DNA from: an uncultured bacterium
Lineage (GTDB): Bacteria; Bacteroidota; Bacteroidia; Bacteroidales; Bacteroidaceae
DNA: 64,000 nt
Reading direction: 5' to 3'
Assembly: GCA_905214795.1 (NCBI GenBank)
Contig: CAJMNM010000004.1
Span: 62,001-126,000 of the forward strand
Shown: positions 8,114 through 17,127 of the stretch, piece by piece
How the letters are laid out: every line of letters begins with the position of its first letter
Numbering within the stretch: the first letter of the stretch is position 1
The notes under the pieces: model-generated
The model's input: only the letters and a program-made list of their open reading frames with translations
Told to the model about the DNA's origin: nothing
The model's database searches: none
Program-made: the position numbers and the translations under genes

Positions 8114-9451
8114 ATGAAAATAAAATGGCTGTTTATTGTCTGGGCGCTGTTGTTAGGTGGTATGGGCATCATGTTTTTCCTCTTATTGCCGCAGTCGGAA
8201 TATACCTTTTACATTGTAGAGGGCGTGGTCATTGTATGCCTGCTGTTTCTTATTTATTTTTACCGGAAAACAGTCATGCCGCTACATACCATAGGTAACG
8301 CAATGGACTTATTGAATGAACAGGACTTCAGCAGCAGGCTGAGCCCTGTGGGGCAACAGGACGCGGACCGTATTGTTCATCTTTTCAACAAATTGATGGT
8401 ACAGCTTAAAAACGAACGGCTACACGTCAGAGAACAGAATCATTTTCTTGATTTGCTTATCCGTGTCTCGCCTATGGGCGTTATTCTTTTTGACTTTAAC
8501 CGTAGAATAACAAGTGTCAACCCGGCAGCCCTGAAGTTTCTGGGGAATATGACAGAAAAGGAAATCATAGGCCATACCATTGACAAAATATCATCTCCAC
8601 TGGCAGAGAAACTGACCAAAGTGACATATGGAAATGTTGAGACGGTACGGCTGAATGACGCCATGATTTACCGCTGCTCCTATCTGTCGTTTATCGACCG
8701 TGGATATACCCATCCGTTTCTGCTGATAGAGAGTCTGACCTCGGAAATTGTCAAAGCTGAGAAAAAGACTTATGAGAAAGTGATACGCATGATTGCGCAC
8801 GAGGTAAACAACAGTGTGGCCAGCGTGACTTCCACACTGGACGCCCTGAATGACATTATCGGAACATACGACAGTTCGGAGGAACTGTGTCACATCATAC
8901 AAGTCTGCTCGGACCGTTGTCTGGGCATGAATCATTTCATCACCAGACTGGCTGAGATTGTACGGATTCCGGAACCGCAACTGCAGGTTGTTCATCTTAA
9001 CCATCAGGTGGACGCCTGCCGGCTGTTGATGGAAAATATCTGCCGCCAAAAACAAATCCGTCTGCACCGGTTCTTCGATTCCGGCGACCCGGTAGTCCGT
9101 CTGGACCCGGTTCTTTTTGAACAGGTAATGGTGAACATCGTCAAGAACGCGGCAGAAAGCATCGGCCATGACGGTGACATCGAGATACGTACATCCTGCC
9201 ATCCTGCCACATTAGAAATAGCTGACAACGGAGCAGGCATATCAAAAGAGGATGAAGAAAAACTGTTCACCCCCTTCTTCTCGACGAAACCGGACGGACA
9301 AGGTATCGGTCTGATTCTGATAAGGGAAATACTGACCAAACACAACTGTCAGTTCTCATTAATGACTTATCAGGATGGCCGGACACGTTTCAGAATCTGT
9401 TTCCCCACAGAGACTGAGAAAGGCGTTCCCTCAGGAAAACAGATCTCATAA
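8114..9451 (+). CDS. NtrB-like membrane sensor histidine kinase
   Basis: Cognate kinase for the activator encoded just upstream. It has 445 residues: two membrane helices (about 5-25 and 31-51) with almost no periplasmic loop between them, a HAMP-like segment (55-105), a PAS-like domain (about 106-215), a phospho-acceptor motif MIAHEVNNS with His229, and an ATPase domain with N-box NIVKNAAESIG, DNGAGI and LFTPFFSTKPDGQGIGL. The AHEVNN type of H-box is found in NtrB-like kinases. With so little outside the membrane, it probably senses a signal in the membrane or cytoplasm. Confidence 0.93.
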   Translation: MKIKWLFIVWALLLGGMGIMFFLLLPQSEYTFYIVEGVVIVCLLFLIYFYRKTVMPLHTIGNAMDLLNEQDFSSRLSPVGQQDADRIVHLFNKLMVQLKNERLHVREQNHFLDLLIRVSPMGVILFDFNRRITSVNPAALKFLGNMTEKEIIGHTIDKISSPLAEKLTKVTYGNVETVRLNDAMIYRCSYLSFIDRGYTHPFLLIESLTSEIVKAEKKTYEKVIRMIAHEVNNSVASVTSTLDALNDIIGTYDSSEELCHIIQVCSDRCLGMNHFITRLAEIVRIPEPQLQVVHLNHQVDACRLLMENICRQKQIRLHRFFDSGDPVVRLDPVLFEQVMVNIVKNAAESIGHDGDIEIRTSCHPATLEIADNGAGISKEDEEKLFTPFFSTKPDGQGIGLILIREILTKHNCQFSLMTYQDGRTRFRICFPTETEKGVPSGKQIS

Positions 9452-9476
9452 AACGCGACCTTGCTTGCCATGACTA

Positions 9477-11069
9477 TTATCTGACCATGTCGTAGTGGAA
9501 ATAATCCACATCAACATAGCCGTTTTCCTCTTTATCGTTAAAACAATAAATGCCGATACGGTCACCACGATAGTTTCCCCACGAAAGCTGATAAGGCTGT
9601 CCGAAGGGTTTAAAATGCCGGCCGTCGGTACTATACGAGAATTGGGACAAGCCGTCAAGTCCCCACTCTGAACGCAGCCAGAGCTTCTTCTTTTTCAAGA
9701 CATCTCCACGGACAATCTCTCCATTCTGACGATACTCCAGAAAGCACTGACCGCCATCCATAACAGCACCTATGGCTGCATGTTTTGCCGCAAAATGGCA
9801 TAATCCGGCTTTTTGTCCGTCGGCCATATCCGAAATATCCATTTTAATCGTCACGACATTGCCACGGGTCATGAAGCTACGTTGGGTCAGCGTATTGCCG
9901 GCTTTCATCAAATCGTTTTCACGCAATGGCTTGAAAGCCTTCAAACGGAGCCATCCCTTTCTGTCGGTCAAGGAAAACATCTCTTCACGAGGCTGATAGT
10001 TCCACTGCCACTGCACGGCAAGTTCCGGCTTTGAGAACTCATCATCTGTAGCTATCTCATAACGGGGCTTGTTCTGCCAAGGCATATCTCCGGTCCACGC
10101 CATCTTTCCGATGGAATCACCTATGACTTCGCCAATAAGCGGCCAGCCGTCTGTCCATGTCACCGGCAACAAGCTCATAAGTCTTCCGCCCCAGTCGCCA
10201 CTGCCGTGATGAGTCAGAAAATACCACCGGCCGGTCTGCCCTTCGACGATACCGCCCTGATTAGGCTCCATGGCTTCTCTTCCCGGCAAGGCCAGTTGCC
10301 GCTCTTCAGTATAAGGTCCGGCAGCATGTCGCGAACGGCGGGCCATCACATAACGTCCCAGATGCGACTTGTGCTCACTGAATACCAGATAGTACCAATC
10401 ATCAACCTTTATCAGTTTGTTTGCCTCACGATGGTTTCCCTGATGGATAAGTACAGCCGAGCTGCGGTCTATCCGCTTTCCATCGGCATCCATCCGGAAA
10501 AGGTATGTCTTATAACCGGCCGCAAAATGTGTGCCTACAAAGTAAGCCTTTCCATCATCATCCCACAAAACGGAACAATCGTCCCATCCCCTTTCTGCAA
10601 GTAAGGTTACCAAAGGCTCCCACGGTCCTTCGGCCCGAGGTGCAGAAGTCATGAAATAGCCTTCGTCGGGCGTACCGAAGAACAGATAAAAACGTCCGTT
10701 ATGATGACGCAACGTACCGGCCCATATCCCCCGGCTATAACGGTTCATCCGCTGCCAGCCCAGTTCTTTGGAGATTTGTGTCAGGTCTGTAACGGCATGT
10801 CCGCAGATCTCCCAATTGACCAGGTCCTTGGAATGCAGAATCGTCATACCGGGTGAAAACTGGAATGTGGAAGAAATGGCATAATAGTCCTCTCCTACCC
10901 GAATACAGTCTATGTCACTAAAATCGGCCGGAACCACAGGATTGCAATAGGTTCCATCACCACAATCGCCCCATGCGGTCCATGTTCCCCACTCTTTTTG
11001 CGCATGGATTTCAGCTGATAATCCCACCATCAGGAAACCCGTTATCGCTATTAGCTTTTTTATCATCAT
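9477..11069 (-). CDS. Secreted glycoside hydrolase family 43 with C-terminal beta-sandwich
   Basis: Predicted exported beta-xylosidase or alpha-L-arabinofuranosidase, 530 residues. A signal peptide (1-23, ending IHAQ) precedes a five-bladed GH43 propeller. The catalytic-base region is NPVVPADFSDID, a central Asp lies in SVLWDDDGKAY, and a Glu in NHREANKL matches the general-acid position. The C-terminal about 200 residues form a Concanavalin-A-like (DUF1349-type) domain, as in xylosidases of this group. It lies 29 bp after another GH43 gene, so the two form an operon. No SusC/SusD pair is adjacent, so substrate prediction stays loose. Confidence 0.88.
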   Translation of the reverse strand: MMIKKLIAITGFLMVGLSAEIHAQKEWGTWTAWGDCGDGTYCNPVVPADFSDIDCIRVGEDYYAISSTFQFSPGMTILHSKDLVNWEICGHAVTDLTQISKELGWQRMNRYSRGIWAGTLRHHNGRFYLFFGTPDEGYFMTSAPRAEGPWEPLVTLLAERGWDDCSVLWDDDGKAYFVGTHFAAGYKTYLFRMDADGKRIDRSSAVLIHQGNHREANKLIKVDDWYYLVFSEHKSHLGRYVMARRSRHAAGPYTEERQLALPGREAMEPNQGGIVEGQTGRWYFLTHHGSGDWGGRLMSLLPVTWTDGWPLIGEVIGDSIGKMAWTGDMPWQNKPRYEIATDDEFSKPELAVQWQWNYQPREEMFSLTDRKGWLRLKAFKPLRENDLMKAGNTLTQRSFMTRGNVVTIKMDISDMADGQKAGLCHFAAKHAAIGAVMDGGQCFLEYRQNGEIVRGDVLKKKKLWLRSEWGLDGLSQFSYSTDGRHFKPFGQPYQLSWGNYRGDRIGIYCFNDKEENGYVDVDYFHYDMVR

Positions 11070-11098
11070 ATCCTTCGGGATTTACTTGTTTCACATTA

Positions 11099-12487
11099 TT
11101 AATAAAGCTTCCATTCCCACAATCCTGCGATGCCGTCGGTAACAGTCACCCTGAGATAGCGGGCCTTTATGTTAAGTTTATCAGTATGTGGCGATTTCAT
11201 GACCTTGGTATCATTTCCACCGCATTGACGCCACTCCTTACCATCGTTTGAAGCTTCAAGCTTATATGTATGTCCGGCTGTAGGACGGACAAAATACAAA
11301 TCACTCTTTTTTATCCGGCGTTTCTTGCCCAAATCAATGGTTACACTTGGCGTCTTGTCATCGTCTGCCGCCATCCATCTTGAACCGTTTGAACAGTCGG
11401 TAATAAACTCGGGAAGGAAATATTCAGTACGATTGCTGACTTTATTTGAAATGGGTTTCACAAACTCTGAAGCCTTAACGCTGGAGGCTGTAACTGATTT
11501 AACCGGCAACAACTTTCCTTCGGTGTTTTTCCTCAATGCACCCACACCTTCCAATGATACCTCTACCGGCCGTATGGTACCGTCTTCATTAAAATACATT
11601 TTATTCACAAATGTCTGTCGGTTGGTGCTTCCACGCCCATATTCCAGAAAAGCAAAATAATACTGGTCTCCATCATTGAACACACAGCCGTGTCCCGGGC
11701 CCAGAACACCCGTACGCTCGCAACTTTGTGTGATAATGTCATTCTCAGGCGCTACATACGGCCCCATTGGCGACTCACGGCTCATTACATAAGCATATTT
11801 ATATTGTTCATTACCGCCTAAAGTATATAAATAATAATAAATACCGTTTCGCTTAAAGAAAATCGGCCCTTCGGAATAGGCCGTGTGAGGTGTGTCTATC
11901 ACTTTTATGTTTGAATCTACGGTAACCATATCCGAATTTAATTTCGCCACATGTCTTCTGCCCCAAAAGACATAGGCCTGATTGTCATCGTCGATAAATA
12001 TCTCCGCATCGATGCCGGATGGGTCTTTGCCCGGCAAAAGTACAGACTCTGTAAAAGGTTTACGGAATTCATCCTTACCCTTGCCCAAACGGAAGGGACC
12101 ATCCGGGCTGTCGGACACGGCCGGATACATATAACCGTTTATAGTGGGATAAATATAATATTTACCGTTTGCCTTTATTGCTTTACTCGGCGCCCAGTAT
12201 TTCTCTTTTACCGCAGAAGGAAAATAAGTTCCTTCGAAATGCCAGTTCAGAAAATCATCGGATTTCCATACTACCGGAGGTCCCGAGGTTTTCAATCCCT
12301 GACCGTAACCGTCTGTGGTAGCATAACAGTAAAACGTACCATCAATAATCTGTATGCTGGCATCGGCATTCATCTCGGGTATCAACGCGTTACCAAAAGG
12401 ATTTTTTTCTGTCTGCGCCAATAACCCGGTGGCAAACATCAGACAACCTGCAAAACATAAATTGCGCATAGATAAATGTGTATTCAT
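11099..12487 (-). CDS. Secreted glycoside hydrolase family 43 with C-terminal discoidin-like domain
   Basis: This is the first gene of the two-gene GH43 operon, encoding 462 residues. After a signal peptide (about 1-24) the propeller shows the base-Asp region PEMNADASI, a second acidic cluster IDAEIFIDDDNQAYVFWG and a general-acid motif AYSEGPIFFKRNG. The last about 120 residues resemble an F5/8 type C (discoidin) carbohydrate-binding domain (WMAADDDKTPSVTIDLGKK, and YLRVTVTDG near the end). It is probably active on arabinose- or xylose-containing side chains, by family only. A TATCTTTG promoter lies upstream. Confidence 0.85.
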   Translation of the reverse strand: MNTHLSMRNLCFAGCLMFATGLLAQTEKNPFGNALIPEMNADASIQIIDGTFYCYATTDGYGQGLKTSGPPVVWKSDDFLNWHFEGTYFPSAVKEKYWAPSKAIKANGKYYIYPTINGYMYPAVSDSPDGPFRLGKGKDEFRKPFTESVLLPGKDPSGIDAEIFIDDDNQAYVFWGRRHVAKLNSDMVTVDSNIKVIDTPHTAYSEGPIFFKRNGIYYYLYTLGGNEQYKYAYVMSRESPMGPYVAPENDIITQSCERTGVLGPGHGCVFNDGDQYYFAFLEYGRGSTNRQTFVNKMYFNEDGTIRPVEVSLEGVGALRKNTEGKLLPVKSVTASSVKASEFVKPISNKVSNRTEYFLPEFITDCSNGSRWMAADDDKTPSVTIDLGKKRRIKKSDLYFVRPTAGHTYKLEASNDGKEWRQCGGNDTKVMKSPHTDKLNIKARYLRVTVTDGIAGLWEWKLY

Positions 12488-12556
12488 TTAGCTTAGATTT
12501 TAAAAGTATTTAGATTTAACAGTGCTTCGCAACATCAACATCTATTTTCTATGCCT

Positions 12557-12564
12557 CAAAGATA
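12557..12564 (-). promoter_or_regulatory. Bacteroidetes -7 promoter element of the GH43 operon
   Basis: Read on the minus strand the element is TATCTTTG, an exact TAnnTTTG match. A start near 12550 would give a leader of roughly 60 nt before the ATG at 12487. It lies in the divergent 392-bp region shared with the TonB-dependent receptor. Confidence 0.6.
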
Positions 12565-12811
12565 CAATTTTATTCAGGCTAACACTATGACATATTATCC
12601 CAAAATCATAGACAGTAATATTCTTTATAAACTTGCTTAAAATCACATAGCCATAATGGCATACAATCGGCACGTCTCCATACCTATAAACAGATACTAA
12701 TAAAACATTTATACACACTAAATCATCTGAGAAGGCTTTTCTTACTCTTTACAAGTGAATTCTTACCGCTGAAAAATCAACAAAAAAGATAACCAGCAAC
12801 AGTTTTAACCT

Positions 12812-12844
12812 TTATCATCGTATTTTCATCTTGCCGTCACAGCT
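12812..12844 (+). promoter_or_regulatory. Three 11-bp direct repeats resembling a Pho box
   Basis: Consecutive 11-bp units TTATCATCGTA (12812-12822), TTTTCATCTTG (12823-12833) and CCGTCACAGCT (12834-12844) share TCAT or TCAC in register. The PhoB box of enteric bacteria is built from 11-bp units with a CTGTCAT core. The units end 17 bp before the -7 element of an operon that includes a phosphatase. Binding by a PhoB homologue is inference; the units are degenerate. Confidence 0.4.
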
Positions 12845-12861
12845 TCGTAATACGAACAACG

Positions 12862-12869
12862 TACCTTTG
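12862..12869 (+). promoter_or_regulatory. Bacteroidetes -7 promoter element of the receptor/phosphatase operon
   Basis: TACCTTTG matches TAnnTTTG exactly. The start would fall near 12876, giving a very short leader before the ATG at 12880. Confidence 0.6.
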
Positions 12870-12879
12870 CGGCAAAATT

Positions 12880-15522
12880 ATGAAGGGTATGAGGAAATTT
12901 TGGTTTTGTTTATTAATCAGCGCTTTGGTTATTCCTGCTAATGCACGAGTTATTAAAGGTAAAATTAAGGATGCAAAAACCGGTGAAGAAATAATCGGTG
13001 CGCGTGTAAGCATTAAAGAGGAACCGTCGCAGGCAGTAGTAAGCGGATTGGACGGAAGTTTTAACATCAACATCGGCAAAAGTTGTACTTTAATATGTTC
13101 ATATGTAGGCTATCAGCCCTATGAAATTAAAGTCAACTCTGAAAACGAAAATATTGAAATTCCACTGGAAAGTAAAGTCATTGAGTTAAGTGGCGTGACT
13201 GTTACCGCTGCAAACACCGGAAGAAGTGAAGCCGCAGCAAGACTTATCGAGAAGAATGCCTTAAACGTTGTTAATGTAATGAGCGCAAAGGCCATTGAAT
13301 TAAGTCCGGACATTACAGTGGCCAACGTCATACAACGTATGAGCGGCGTAACCATCGAACGTAACTCAAGCGGTGAAGGACAGTACGCCATTCTGCGTGG
13401 AATGGATAAACGATATAATTATACATTGGTAAACGGTGTGAAAATAGCCTCTCCTGATAACAAGAACCGTTTTGTACCATTAGATATCTTTCCAAGCGAG
13501 TTACTGGACCGTCTGGAAGTAACCAAATCGCTTACTGCCGACATGGAAGGTGACGGTATCGGAGGAGCCGTCAATCTGGTAATGAAGGACGCACCGTCTG
13601 AACGACAGTTTACCGCGAATATCTCAACAGGCTATAATTCCATGTATTTTGACAGAGATTTCAAATCTTTTGCATGGGATAAGATTGTACGCGAATCACC
13701 TGATGAACGACGTGGAACCACGCAAACCGGCAGTAAGGTCAGCGCGTCTGATTTCAATTCATCATCTCTTAAAATGACTCAAAAACGCCCGCTTCCCGAT
13801 TTAACGGCAGGCTTGTCATACGGTGACCGTTTCTTTAACGGCAAACTGGGAATCATGTTGGCTGCAAGCTACAGTAATACCTATCGCGGAAGAGAAAGCG
13901 ACATTGAATATAAACCGGGAGAATCTGTACGTAACGGTACCATTCATCGAGATAATTCAGTACAACAAAGCAGATTGGGTACACACCTGAAACTGGATTA
14001 CAAAATCAACGACCGGAACAAGCTGATGTGGTATAACGGTTACATGGACTTCCGTGAAGCTGAGGTCCGCGACAGTAAAGACGATGTTAATCGCTCAGTA
14101 CGTCTGGAATGGAATCATCAGTATATCTATAACTCAACACTGACCGGAGAGCATGAACTGATGGATGACAACAAACTGAAAATAGACTGGGGAGCAAACT
14201 TCTCAAAAGCATACAATGAAATGCCCGACCGCGTAAAAATGGAGTTCATGGGAGGACGTATCATGAGTTCTGACTGTGCTGAACGTCGTTGGGAACACAA
14301 TGATGACCGCGATATCGAAGGCCGTTTGAACGTAAGTTATAAACTGGACATCGAAAAAGGCGACCTTAATTTGAAAGCGGGCGGTCTGTATCGTGACAAA
14401 GCGCGCAACAGTTTCTGCAACTATTATACTTTCAACTCTGATACGGGCAGTGATTGGGATAATTTTGATGACATCGAATTTTATCCGCGCCGTTCATACG
14501 GTAATATCGGCGGCGCCCTTAATTATGACGCTTCAGAAAAAATAGGAGCCGCATATATCATGGCTAAATATACCCTGAACGACTGGGAAATCAACGCAGG
14601 TGTACGTGCCGAGCATACCGACCAGGGATACAATCTGCTCTTTCCGGAAGAGAGTGTTGATCCGGAAGGTCACCAGAAATACTGGGATGTACTGCCAAGC
14701 TTACATTTAAAATATAATGTTCACCGGAACGCTAATCTGCGCTTCTCTTATGCACGCGCCATCAACCGTCCCAGCTTCTTTGAAATCGCACCTTACAGCA
14801 TAATCGGTGATGACTACAAGGAAGAAGGTAACCCCGATCTGAAACATACAGTAGCCGACAACCTGGACCTGCGATATGAGTTCTTCCCCGGCTCAAGCGA
14901 GCAGTTCATGGTGGGATTATTCTACAAAAACATACAAGACCCCATTGAATATGGTCTGATTACAGAAGGTCAGGACCTGAAATATAAGCCGATGAACTTT
15001 GGTACTGCACAGAACCTTGGTGTTGAGGTAGACATCATGAAATATTTCAACTGGTTCGGTATAAAAGCAAACTATACCTATACCCATTCAACCATTACAA
15101 CAGATAAACGACAAATGAACGGCAACAACGTGGAAATGGTAAAACAAACCCGTCCGCTTTACGGTCAGGCTGCTCATGTGGCTAACCTGTCACTGTTGTT
15201 CAAGAGTCCGAAACACGGTTGGGAAGGCCAGATCTTAGGTTGCTATACCGGTAAACGCCTGGCAGACATCTCCAGCTGGTATGACGACGATATATGGGAA
15301 AAAGGATTCTTCCAGCTTGACGCTTCTCTGGAAAAAGGATTTAAATGTGGTGTAACCATATTCGCAAAAGCATCAAATCTGCTCGATACACCAATCCTGC
15401 GCTATATCCAGAATGGTCCGCACACCGTAAATGTTGACTCACGTCGTGACAATGGTAATGTGGTAGAACGTGAATCAGTAAGTGGCCGTAACTTCATGAT
15501 AGGAGTAAGATATAAATTATAA
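12880..15522 (+). CDS. TonB-dependent outer-membrane receptor without a SusD partner
   Basis: Outer-membrane active transporter of 880 residues. A signal peptide (1-22) is followed by a carboxypeptidase-regulatory-like domain (about 23-105), a plug domain (about 130-240, including NVIQRMSGVTIER and SLTADMEGDGIGGAVNLVMK) and a long 22-strand-type barrel ending in NFMIGVRYKL, with the aromatic-rich C-terminal strand. The next gene is not SusD but a beta-helix lipoprotein, and the third is a phosphatase-like enzyme, so this is not a standard glycan-uptake pair. It most likely imports a product released by, or a ligand held by, those partners. Regulation may involve the repeats just upstream. Confidence 0.92.
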   Translation: MKGMRKFWFCLLISALVIPANARVIKGKIKDAKTGEEIIGARVSIKEEPSQAVVSGLDGSFNINIGKSCTLICSYVGYQPYEIKVNSENENIEIPLESKVIELSGVTVTAANTGRSEAAARLIEKNALNVVNVMSAKAIELSPDITVANVIQRMSGVTIERNSSGEGQYAILRGMDKRYNYTLVNGVKIASPDNKNRFVPLDIFPSELLDRLEVTKSLTADMEGDGIGGAVNLVMKDAPSERQFTANISTGYNSMYFDRDFKSFAWDKIVRESPDERRGTTQTGSKVSASDFNSSSLKMTQKRPLPDLTAGLSYGDRFFNGKLGIMLAASYSNTYRGRESDIEYKPGESVRNGTIHRDNSVQQSRLGTHLKLDYKINDRNKLMWYNGYMDFREAEVRDSKDDVNRSVRLEWNHQYIYNSTLTGEHELMDDNKLKIDWGANFSKAYNEMPDRVKMEFMGGRIMSSDCAERRWEHNDDRDIEGRLNVSYKLDIEKGDLNLKAGGLYRDKARNSFCNYYTFNSDTGSDWDNFDDIEFYPRRSYGNIGGALNYDASEKIGAAYIMAKYTLNDWEINAGVRAEHTDQGYNLLFPEESVDPEGHQKYWDVLPSLHLKYNVHRNANLRFSYARAINRPSFFEIAPYSIIGDDYKEEGNPDLKHTVADNLDLRYEFFPGSSEQFMVGLFYKNIQDPIEYGLITEGQDLKYKPMNFGTAQNLGVEVDIMKYFNWFGIKANYTYTHSTITTDKRQMNGNNVEMVKQTRPLYGQAAHVANLSLLFKSPKHGWEGQILGCYTGKRLADISSWYDDDIWEKGFFQLDASLEKGFKCGVTIFAKASNLLDTPILRYIQNGPHTVNVDSRRDNGNVVERESVSGRNFMIGVRYKL

Positions 15523-15551
15523 ATATTAATAACCAATTACAATTTTGTGTT

Positions 15552-17021
15552 ATGAAAATCAAACATTATCTGATGGCAGCAGCCATCGTTGCCGCATTCG
15601 GCACAACAGTGACATCTTGTAGCGATGACAATGACCCTTCAACCGAACAACAAGGAGGCGGACAGGGCGGAGACGACCAAGGTAATTATGATATGACAGT
15701 CCAAGGTGACGTAGAAGGTGTATGGAAGAAAAACACGCTTGTACACGTTAATGGACACATCACCGTACCCGAAGGCAAGAGCCTGACCATTGAAGACGGT
15801 GTACAGATAATATTCTCAACCGAAGGTGTGGGTGCCAACCATGTTGCCATAGAATTTCTCGTAAAAGGAAATCTTTATTGCAAAGGTACAGCCGAGAATC
15901 CTATCCTTATGTCTATTCCGGAAGACCAACGCCTTGCTGACAATATATTTAAAGAGGAACATCAATGGGGTGGTATCGTAGCTTATCCTTCATGCGAAGA
16001 AATGCTTATCGACCATACTACTATTGAATATACAGGCGGCCAAGTTATTGAAGGCTCTCCAGCTGCTTCTGCCGGTATTTACGAAGCCGGTGACGACGCT
16101 TATCCTCAGATTACCACCAACAATCCAAACGGAAATTATGTCATTACCAACAGTGTAATCCGCTACGGATGGTCTGACGGTATTTACATGATGGGCGGTA
16201 ACGGTATCATCGCCAATAATATCTTTGCCGGAAACGGATATGATGGTGCAGAATCTGTCAACATCAAGGCCGGATGTAAAGTCGACGTTGCAGGCAACAT
16301 TATGTACGCACCTAATACCAACGGTTTGAAGCTCTCAAGCGACGGACAGGATGATGTAACCCGCGCACAAGGCAAAATAAAGGCTTACAACAATACAATC
16401 TTCAATGCCGGATGGCGTCGCGACGGTGAAAAAGGCGGTTGCATCTATGCTGAAAAGAATGTTCTGGCTGATGTTTTCAACAACATGATGGTCAACTGTA
16501 AATACCGTGCTCAAACCTCAGGTTGGAAAGATCCGAATAACATTGAAGAAGGTTATGATACAAAATCTGTCATCGACTATAACTGTTACGTTTCAGGCAG
16601 TCAGCAAAGCGATGTAATCTGGGGCGGTGAAATGAATGATGAAGGCGAATGGGAAGCCGGTTCCGGTATAGCATACGCATGGGAAGGTTATAATTATGAC
16701 CATAAGAATTATCATACTGAACCTTATACTACAGCAGACGGAACTGTCGTTCCTGGAGTTGATGTACACAGTGTGATTGCGACAAGAGACAATCTTCCTA
16801 ATCCGGGATTTGTCAACTATGATATCAATACAGCCAAAATGAGTAATGTTGTCTACGATGACGCATGGGATTTCCATACAACCAATGTAATAGTTGGCGC
16901 ATACAGCGGAAACGAAGAGTTTGCAAAACCCTACTTCCAGACAAATGGTCTGACAGTAAACGGAGAAACTTACTACTCTCCGGCTGTTAAAGCTCAATTT
17001 GGAGTATACGGCGCACAATAA
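15552..17021 (+). CDS. Right-handed parallel beta-helix lipoprotein
   Basis: Predicted surface lipoprotein of 489 residues. The leader ends in a lipobox VTSC (Cys23) followed by acidic residues, the Asp-rich pattern that often directs Bacteroidetes lipoproteins outward. A flexible Gly/Gln linker (about 33-47) leads into short repeated strands with motifs such as GNLYCKGTAENPI, NYVITNSVIRYGW, NGIIANNIFAGNGYDG and DVAGNIMYAPNTNG, which are coils of a beta-helix. Gene order (30 bp after the receptor, 107 bp before the phosphatase) suggests it binds or processes the ligand imported by the receptor. No catalytic residues can be named. Confidence 0.85.
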   Translation: MKIKHYLMAAAIVAAFGTTVTSCSDDNDPSTEQQGGGQGGDDQGNYDMTVQGDVEGVWKKNTLVHVNGHITVPEGKSLTIEDGVQIIFSTEGVGANHVAIEFLVKGNLYCKGTAENPILMSIPEDQRLADNIFKEEHQWGGIVAYPSCEEMLIDHTTIEYTGGQVIEGSPAASAGIYEAGDDAYPQITTNNPNGNYVITNSVIRYGWSDGIYMMGGNGIIANNIFAGNGYDGAESVNIKAGCKVDVAGNIMYAPNTNGLKLSSDGQDDVTRAQGKIKAYNNTIFNAGWRRDGEKGGCIYAEKNVLADVFNNMMVNCKYRAQTSGWKDPNNIEEGYDTKSVIDYNCYVSGSQQSDVIWGGEMNDEGEWEAGSGIAYAWEGYNYDHKNYHTEPYTTADGTVVPGVDVHSVIATRDNLPNPGFVNYDINTAKMSNVVYDDAWDFHTTNVIVGAYSGNEEFAKPYFQTNGLTVNGETYYSPAVKAQFGVYGAQ

Positions 17022-17127
17022 TTATTAAACTAATATCAACGCCATAAAAAAGATAGGATATTCCGTCCGACAAATAAATACAGTCGTGACGGAATATTCT
17101 TTAAAGAAAAATTCTAATCATTATTAC

